Positions 56,560-64,000 of a DNA stretch of 64,000 nucleotides are shown one piece after another. Origin of the DNA: Aspidapion aeneum (lineage: Eukaryota; Arthropoda; Insecta; Coleoptera; Brentidae). The notes under the pieces were generated by a model. It made no database searches. It saw only the letters and a list, made by a program, of their open reading frames with translations, and was not told where the DNA came from. The stretch covers positions 105,887,314-105,951,313 of the forward strand of contig OY755042.1 of NCBI GenBank assembly GCA_963576565.1, written 5' to 3'. Both the position numbers and the translations under genes were made by a program. Numbering within the stretch: position 1 is the stretch's first letter; each line of letters begins with the position of its first letter.

Positions 56560-57285
56560 TACTCTGCCAATATATGGGCCCCTAAGCTCACACTAGGTAC
56601 TATAGTTATAGTGTACGTGTGAGCTAATATAACTAAAAACTAAAATATATTTTATTCAACTCCGGACTAAATTACCTTTTGTTTGATACCACACAAGCCA
56701 TGATTTGACTTAAACTTAAATTTTTGAAATCTACCCCCACCCTTAAAAAAAACAAAAACAAATGTATTTTGTTAAACTCCGGACTCAATTGCCTTTCGTT
56801 TGATATCACACACGCCATATTTTCACTTAAACTCTAATTTTTGAAATATACCCCCACCCTTTTTTTTTAAATAAATTAAAATGTATTTTGTTGAACTCCA
56901 GACTCAATTACCTTTCGTTTGATGTCACACACGCCATATTTTCCCATAAACTCTAATTTTTGAAATCTACCCCCACCCTTTTATTTGGTTTGTGCTTGGT
57001 GGATTTGGTTCATTTTTAAATGGGACCATCTCGGCCCAAAACCCAGCCTAGGTACCAAATTTCATTAAAATCGGCCAAGCGGTTTTTGAGTTATGCGCGT
57101 TGGTCGTTACAGACAGACAGACAGGCAGACATACAGACAGACAGACGGCGCAACAAAAAAGTTTCAAAATCATTTGAAACGCGAAGATATATAAAAATTT
57201 TTGAAATCGGAGCAACTTTTTTCTTCTCTATAAAAATTAGGATCACCATAGCTCACACTACTATAGTATAGTATATGTGTGAGCT
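56560..57285. mobile_element. AGCTCACAC/TACTCTGCC element, duplicate in unit 3
   Basis: Same as in units 1 and 2, again displaced by 1732 bp. Confidence 0.9.
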
Positions 57286-58854
57286 AAAAAATTACGTCGA
57301 AAAGAATACCGAGGGCTAGGAGGGTAAGAGACCATTCAAAAATTACTTGACGCTGTATGAGCGGGGTGGGTTAAGCCTTGCGTTACACATAATGTTTTTG
57401 AATGTGTTACGAAGGGGGAGAGGAGGTCAAAAAGCCTTAATGATAGATTTGCTATGTAAAAACCAAAAAACTATATTAATTATTTAGGTACCTCAACATA
57501 TTTTATTTAAACACTCTTGCACTTGTAAACCGTATTAATGCTTAACACATAAAACTCAACTGCTGAATTACCCAAACAAAATTTAGTTTATTTGCTTAAA
57601 GTAATTATTTCTTGGTCATAAAATTCATCGCCTATAGAACTTATATAGATAACTTATAAATTAACCTAACCGGGTTTGGTTCCTATCCTCGGCCCCGGGT
57701 CCACCTCGACTGGACTGGTCAATTCGTCTTGATACAGTAAATTGGTATTTTTAGTATCTTGTATTGTTGATCTTTTTTCGACCTTTTGTACTTTCGACCT
57801 TTTGTACTTTCGATCTTTTGTACTTTGGATCTTTTGTACTTTCAACCTTTTGTACTTTCGACCTTTTGTACTTTCGACCTTTTGTTTTTCGATCTTTTGT
57901 ACTTTCAACCTTATTTTTTCGACCTTTTGTACTTTCGACCTTTTATCCGCTGCACTTCTATATCAGCTTTAAAAACAGTTTTTTCTAATATCTTTGAAAC
58001 GAAAGTTTCTAAGAAAAATCTGTTTTACTATATTCCGATAAGCATCATATTTTCAATTTTTAAACTCAAAAAACTCATTAATGTATTTTGACTCTTTATT
58101 GTATACTATTTTGCCTGTAAACTTTATGAAAATCGGTTTAGCGTTTTAGGAGCTATCGTGGGCCGGACAGACATACCCACACACAGACGTTACGACGATA
58201 TTGCTGAGATAAGTCAAAATACACCCAAATAAAACATTTTCGGCGTTATCTGAAAAAAAAATTACGTCGAAAAGAATACCGAGGGCTAGGAGGGTAAGGG
58301 ACCATTCTAAAATTACTTAACGCTGTATGAGCGGGGTGGGTTAAGCCTTGCGTTACACATAATGTTTTTGAATGTGTTACGAAGGGGGAGAGGAGGTCAA
58401 AAAGCCTTAATGATAGATTTGCTATGTAAAAACCAAAAAACAATATTTATTATTTAGGTACCTCAACATATTTTATTTAAACACTCTTGCACTTGTAAAC
58501 AGTATTAATGCTAAACACATAAAACTCAACTGCTGAATTACCCAAACAAAATTTAGTTTATTTGCTTAAAGTAATTATTTCTTGGTCATAAAATTCATCG
58601 CCTATAGAATTTAAATTCTTGAAACTATGCTAGTAGTAAACCCTTATAATACCATGTAATTAAAAATGCTGATTCATTGATTATTGGAAAAAAATACAGT
58701 AAGAATTATTATATTTTTTTTAATAACAGCATAGTTAATATTGACCCTCTCGTACTAAACATTATTCCGTATTTTCTGTAATACCTTTTATAAAAATCAG
58801 AATATAATCATTGGAATATAAAATTATCAATCAAAATTGAGTTTTTTACCTTCC

Positions 58855-59335
58855 TCGCCCGGATAGCAATGGCTAGAGAAGGTATTAGACGAAAAAAATA
58901 TTTTTGAGATAACGCCAAAAATGTGATTATTGGGTGTATTTTTACCTATCCTAGCAATATCGTCGTGATGTCTGTGTGTGTGTGTGTATATATTATTTCT
59001 GTCTGTAACACGATAGCTCCTAAACCGCTGAACTGATTTTCATAAAATTTTAAGGTAAAATAGTATTCGACACTCTAACGAGCTGATTAGATTTTGGTCA
59101 AAATCCATTAATGATAATGACAGTTTTTTGACAATTAAAAACTTTAAGAAATGCTAACTTCAATTAACAGTTTTCGGAATATAGTAGACTACACTTTGCT
59201 CAATAACTTCGTAAGAGAATTGGTTTCTGAGATATTTACAAAAAACTCTTTTCAAGGCTATATTTATATTTATACGCTATATTATCATGGCTTCACTTGA
59301 AGTGTGCTAATAGGCTAGCTAGAAAGGTATTAGAT
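58855..59335. mobile_element. M1 MITE copy, opposite orientation
   Basis: From TTACCTTCCTCGCCCGG to GCTAGAAAGGTATTAG, with CACGATAGCTCCTAAACCGC and CAAAATCCATTAATG inside (reverse complement of the other copies). Contains a (TG)n run near 58975. Confidence 0.7.
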
Positions 59336-59397
59336 CCGTCTTGGATCCATTTATTTTTTTATAGATTTGGCTGAAAATATGTTTTTTTTTGTGGAGC

Positions 59398-59526
<129 letters not shown>

Positions 59527-59856
59527 CTAAATTCTATTTAAAATGCAAAAAATAAATGTTTTAAATTTTAAAGTTAAAAAAACAAGTAAACCACATTAAC
59601 ATCATTCTACAAAGCTATTCACTTTCAAGGATCCTTACAAAACATACACTCTACTTTTAACGTAATTTAGGTTAATGTTCACTTTAAATTTTAATAGAAT
59701 TTTATTACTATTATCTTTATAATTTATCTTAAATTTTAATTTAGTTATAATGAAACCTAAATATTATTTACTTACCTACTTCTTATCAAAAAAACCGGCT
59801 ATCCTACTAGGCGTTAATTACTGTTATTTAGAACATAATGAGTTTAAGAGGTTTTC

Positions 59857-61590
59857 ATAAGTCAAAGTCAAAGTCAAAAAGTAGCTTTATTGTCTGTAGA
59901 AGAATATTACATTGACAAAGCCATGCTTACCTAACTTAATGTCTACTTAATCTGCACTGTATAGGTTACTATTAGTAAGAAAATATAAGTATACCTATTC
60001 TTACAATATAATTCAAATAAAATAATAATTATTACCAGCAAGTAAATTTTATTCTGGTCTTATAATAGTCGAATCTATAAAACTGGAAATGTGTAAGCTT
60101 ACTTAAAATGTATTAACATTTGAATCCAAGAAAAGATATTTCGTTTTTATTTATCTAGTGAGAAAAAAATTCTTCCAAGCTATAATAGCTCTTTGTGGCT
60201 AAGAATTCTTTTGTCATTCTTCTGAATTTTTTATAGCGAACAATTTGCCTAATTTCTACCGATAAATGATTAAATATTTTTTTTCCATTGTATATGAATG
60301 AGTTTTTAAAGAAGGTAGAATGCGGAATTGGGAGTTGCAATAAAAAGGGACGACGACTAGAGTAAACACTATGTCTTTCTAATTCACCTCGATATTTTTT
60401 AAACACCAAACAAACAGTCTCCAAAATAAAGACACAACACAAGGTTAGTATTTTATGTTCCTGAAATAAAGGTCTACAGGAACTACGTCTTTTTACTCTA
60501 CAAAGATTTCTGATTGCTCTCTTTTGTAAAGTAGATACCGATTTAAAAGTTGATTTGAACAGCATCCCCAAAAGCATACGCCATAAGAGAGATGTGATTG
60601 AACCAAAGAATAGTATACATTTTTTGCCGTAACAAAATCCAAGTTCTGTGCTACTACTCTTAGAACAAAACAGCCTGAAGCAATTTTACCATTTAACTTT
60701 TTAATATGTTGATCAAACTTCAGTGAATTATCAACTATGATACCCAAAAACTTATTAATACCTTGGTTTGTAATATTTTCATTCTGTAGTTGAATAGTAT
60801 TCAGATCACATCTAAAATTTAAAATATGTGTCTTTGAGACATTAAAAGATAATAAATTTGCATCACACCATTCCTTAATGACACTAAGGTCATTTTGAAC
60901 TGTAACTGTGAGTCTTTCAGCAATAACATCATGCCACAAGAATCTGTTGTCGTCCACAAAACTGGTGATTTTACCACTTATAGAAAGATGTGAAATCTCA
61001 TTCACAAATATCAAAAATAATAGAGGTCCAAGTATGGATCCTTGCGGAACTCCAACATTTAAGCATTCTGTGGTTGAGGTTTTATTACTTAAGATGACTG
61101 ATTGTGAACGCTCAGATAAATATGACTTAAACCACTTTAACGCTACACCACTGACTCCATACTTCTCAAGCTTCCTCAACAGTATTCTGTGATCCACGCA
61201 ATCAAAGGCCTTCGATAGATCACAGAACATTGCTGCGACCCTTTCACCTGCATTAAGTTTGAGATAGAGCTGTTCAAGTAAATTAAATATGGCATCACTG
61301 GTGCCTACGTTAGCTTGAAAACCAAACTGTGTACTACTAAGGATACTATTCTCTATTAAAAAATTTGTCAGCCTAATTAGTACCAATTTTTCAATTATTT
61401 TGGAGAATGTTGGTAGTAGTGCAATAGGTCTGAAATTTGAAGGAATGTTGTGATCTCCTCCCTTAAAGATAGGTAGTATTAGAGCTTTTTTCAAACAATC
61501 CGGAAAATTTCCTAAATTAAATGATTCATTATATAATACCCTACCCTTCTTTGATTTCTTTAAGGTTTGAACCATCTTTATCATTTGCGA
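59857..61590 (-). pseudogene. CR1-like LINE, RT with one frameshift, 5' truncated
   Basis: Minus strand: LGNFPDCLKKALILPIFKGG, NFRPIALLPTFSKIIEK, STQFGFQANVGTSD, MFCDLSKAFDCVDH, GVPQGSILGPLLFLIFVNEI, catalytic SFVDDNRFLW (two Asp kept), LSFNVSKTHIL, then a frameshift near 60570 into LQKRAIRNLCRVKRR and LILETVCLVFKKY-type sequence ending YYSLEEFFSH at 60155. The 3' UTR ends with an AATAAA (about 59887) and a (TTTGAC)n tail at 59860-59880, typical of CR1-type elements. The endonuclease and 5' end are absent. The best preserved RT in the window after family A copy 1. Confidence 0.9.
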
Positions 61591-62800
61591 AAATTCTTAA
61601 CAGTGATTCCTAGCCGAATATTTTGGTTAGTTCTATAGATTTTGTGGATCTTTATCGTGCTAGCGCCACCTATGCTCTTAACACAGGAACGTGACTTCCG
61701 AACCGCGGCATTGTATTGATCATCAACTTTGTCTACTTCGTTGATGCCCAAACTTTGCTCAAGACAGGCTTTACCCCTATCTCCGGTAAATCTGTATTCA
61801 CAAACGGATAGTAGGCTCGAGAGTGTACTGGCAGCAGTGCCGGAATTAGAGGGGAGCGACCGGTGACCTGCACAAGGCGTCATCGCCAGAGGGCGCCGTT
61901 TTTTGCACCGGGCGCCAATTACAATTTCAAAAATTTTATAGTTTATGAACAAAAGCGCCGAGTTGCAGTATAGTGGGCCATAGAAATGCGAAAAACCACA
62001 CCTCGAGTTAAAATTCGTAAAAACGTCATTTAGCGAATTTTAGGGTAGGGAATCCTATAAGACCCAAATGGGCAAACTTTGAAAATTCATATTTTAAATA
62101 TTATATAGTTTATCAACAAAAGCACCAAGTTGCAGTATGGTAAGGCCATAGACATGCGAAAAAATCACACCCTGAGTTAAAATTTGGAAAAACCTCATTT
62201 AGGGTTATGAAAATTCAAGTTTTAAAAACTATACAGTTTATTAGCAAACGCACCGAGTTGCAGTATGGTAGGGCCATAGCAGTGCCGTAACTAGGGCGGT
62301 GCGACCGGTGCCCCCACACAGAGCGTCATCGCCATTTTGAATTTTGGTTTTTATAATTTATTTAAAAAATTTGTCCATGGTATAAATTTTTTCCTGGTTT
62401 GGTGTGGACGACCCACCCATTATTGTGTTGAAGGATATGAAGGGTTTTTGTCACTTAGTTGAAAGAAAGTCTTGAAAAATGTGTTTGAATGTAAATGGCA
62501 ACATTGTCCTACAAATTGTATGCTTGGTATATTTAGTCCGAAGCTCGTAAGAAGTCTGTGCTTGTGTTCTCTCTTAAAGTGCGTATACATCAAACTGCCA
62601 ATGCCGTCCTAAAGGATCTGCGAGAGCATAAAGAGGAGCCCAAGACAGCTGGTTTTTGGGCAAACGCCGGGCAGTTTGGTCTATATGTACTCTTAGGAAT
62701 CACTGTCAAGAATTTTTGCAGAGGAACAAGTTGGGCATCTACACAAAATAAAGCTATTCTCGAAAATTTAGCTTGTTACTCATAACTTAAGAAATAGAAA
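61591..62800. repeat. Degenerate repeats between CR1 LINE and right end
   Basis: Holds two left ends of a CAGTGCCG(G/T)AA(T/C)TAG element (61832, 62279), about three decayed tandem units around AAAGC(G/A)CCGAGTTGCAGTAT (61947, 62113, 62242), and the word TAGGAATCACTGTTAAGAAT in opposite orientations at 61595-61618 and 62688-62712. The frames at 61581-61952 (minus) and 62558-62785 (plus) overlap these repeats; neither resembles a known protein. Confidence 0.55.
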
Positions 62801-63083
62801 ATATGTGCTTTGACTAAATAATACGCACATTTCTAAAATATTTGCCATTAAATTTTATGACTTCCTTGAATTTAATTTAGTAGAAATATGCGCATATCTA
62901 AATCCAATAAGTTCTCCTACATTTTTTATTAAAATTTAATGCGAAATTCCTCAAAAGCAAAGGCTCATTAGTAATACTTGACTTTTATTTTGGCAGTGTA
63001 TCAAAAATCAAATTTTATTAATTCCAGCCTATAATAAATTTTATAATAAATTTGCTGCTCATGCAAAAACAAAGTAGTTATAC

Positions 63084-63580
63084 AGCCCATTTTAAGAAAA
63101 AAACTTTATATAAACGTATGTCCTAAACATCTTATTACCTTTTGAGATACAGGGTAGTAAAGTTTTCAAAAATAAATCATTTATTATTAATATCTACAAT
63201 ACCACTTCAGATATTTTAATGAAATTTGTCATACATGTACTATGAATCAAGAGCAATTTTTTTATTTATCCCTTTTTTTTAATATCTATCAGTGGCGTTC
63301 GTACGTAATTTGACCTGCCTATTTTGGCAGACATTAATGGCACGCCACTGATTTTTCCTGAAATAAAAATTATTTTTGAAATCCCCAATCATTTCTAATC
63401 AAAGTTGATCACTTGATTTTTTTCAATCCGATGCACGGTTTTTGCTTAAAAAAATAAAAACCGTTTCTCTGCATGATCATAACAATATCGTTAATATGAC
63501 AATATCATCATGCACCCTGTATCTCAAAAGGTAAGACGTTTAGGACATATTTTTCATATGAAGTTTTATTCTTAAACTGG
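63084..63580. mobile_element. Foldback element, about 500 bp
   Basis: Arms 63084-63160 and 63506-63580: CCTTTTGAGATACAGGGT and its complement ACCCTGTATCTCAAAAGG, with GTCCTAAACATCTTA paired to TAAGACGTTTAGGAC. A small palindrome with CAGTGGCGT / ACGCCACTG ends (63293-63350) is nested in the loop. Confidence 0.75.
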
Positions 63581-64000
63581 GCCCAAAAATCACCTCCATA
63601 AATATTGACACTCAATTAGGAAACACCCTGTATACTAGTGAAATTCTCACTTTTTGTTAAAAAATTCTAGATGATAAAAAATATTGTAAAACAAGAATCA
63701 AAATATACAACAAAGGTAAAATTTAAGAATAAAAATAGAAAAAAAAATTTTTTTTGGAACAAATCTTTAAAAAATCAGTGTTACAATTAATTAATTTTAT
63801 TTATTCTTAATTCAAAGGGGTTTAAATTATAAAGGTTTCTTGGATGCTTTTTTACATCAAATTTTTTTAATAAGACAATGTCATTTCATTACAAAATTTT
63901 TGAAAAAGTTCTGTCCAAGATTTTTACCAAAATTTATTTGTTTTGTAACCTTATGGAACTTCTATATTCTTTCCTGGTTTTTTTACGATAGCTTAAGACG

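Larger units (their letters stand above)
52467..58612. repeat. 1732-bp tandem array: three near-identical units plus one lacking an insertion
   Basis: Units at 52467-54198, 54199-55930, 55931-57662 and 57663-58612. Equivalent reading frames recur exactly 1732 bp apart with identical translations in units 1-3. Unit 4 is diverged (single-base changes, one fewer minisatellite block) and lacks the 726-bp element present in the others. Each unit contains the right half of the minisatellite-armed element, part of an M1 MITE and about 340 bp of further DNA ending near CTTATAAATTAACC. Confidence 0.93.

Noticed and set aside
52546..58091. Repeated frames of up to 167 codons rich in Phe, Leu, Tyr and Ser, identical three times
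   Set aside because: They read through the 16-bp minisatellite arm in several phases and recur because of the 1732-bp tandem array; no protein family.

Overview
This is an AT-rich stretch of animal (almost certainly insect) nuclear DNA. There are spliced exons with consensus splice sites, non-LTR and Penelope-like retroelements, and dozens of inverted-repeat DNA elements. There are no operons, ribosome-binding sites or other prokaryotic signals. The species cannot be named from the sequence; the mix of LINEs, Penelope elements and foldback MITEs suits a large, repeat-rich insect genome.

The main result is a host gene that no single long reading frame reveals. On the minus strand, from 24485 down to the left edge of the window, I can assemble eight exons of an inositol hexakisphosphate kinase (IP6K) gene: 24322-24485 (start codon at 24477), 20920-21049, 12285-12408, 10252-10488, 7940-8161, 6711-6880, 2412-2586 and 1-80 (cut by the window edge). 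Every junction is in phase and has GT/AG ends. Exon 4 carries the family's catalytic signature, read here as PCILDLKMG. The C-terminal part of the kinase lies outside the window. The coding exons total only about 1.2 kb over more than 24 kb; the introns are packed with transposable elements.

Layout. 0-2.2 kb: intron holding a foldback element with GC-rich repeat tips and a 118-bp tandem array. 2.8-4.7 kb: dead Jockey LINE split by a DNA element. 5.1-6.7 kb: LINE family A. 8.2-9.6 kb: a 1.4-kb near-perfect palindrome directly upstream of exon 5. 10.6-12.0 kb: inverted-repeat element and a 142-bp satellite array. 13.5-20.6 kb: a dense run of foldback elements inside intron 2. 22.7-25.2 kb: a minisatellite-armed element, exon 1 and a Penelope tail palindrome.

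Right of about 25 kb I see no convincing host gene. 25.5-28.6 kb is a pogo-like pair of inverted ends without a transposase. 28.7-29.7 kb is an element with a perfect 8-bp target duplication. 30.9-35.4 kb holds hAT-like MITEs, a second copy of a large foldback family and a Penelope-like element with a GIY-YIG domain and two in-frame stops. 36-47.4 kb is a graveyard of two LINE families (A and B) nested in each other. 49.3-50.1 kb is a 128-bp tandem array. 52.0-58.6 kb is a 1732-bp tandem array in which the last unit lacks a 726-bp insertion carried by the other three. 59.4 kb is a long TA microsatellite. 59.9-61.6 kb is a CR1-like LINE. The right end holds degenerate repeats and a foldback element.

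No complete, intact mobile-element gene was found: every reverse transcriptase carries stops, frameshifts or truncations. What deserves a second look is structural: palindromic mini-elements with 8-bp target duplications, TIR elements whose arms are made of about 16-bp minisatellites, hammerhead-ribozyme-like folds, and insertions proven by empty sites within the window itself.
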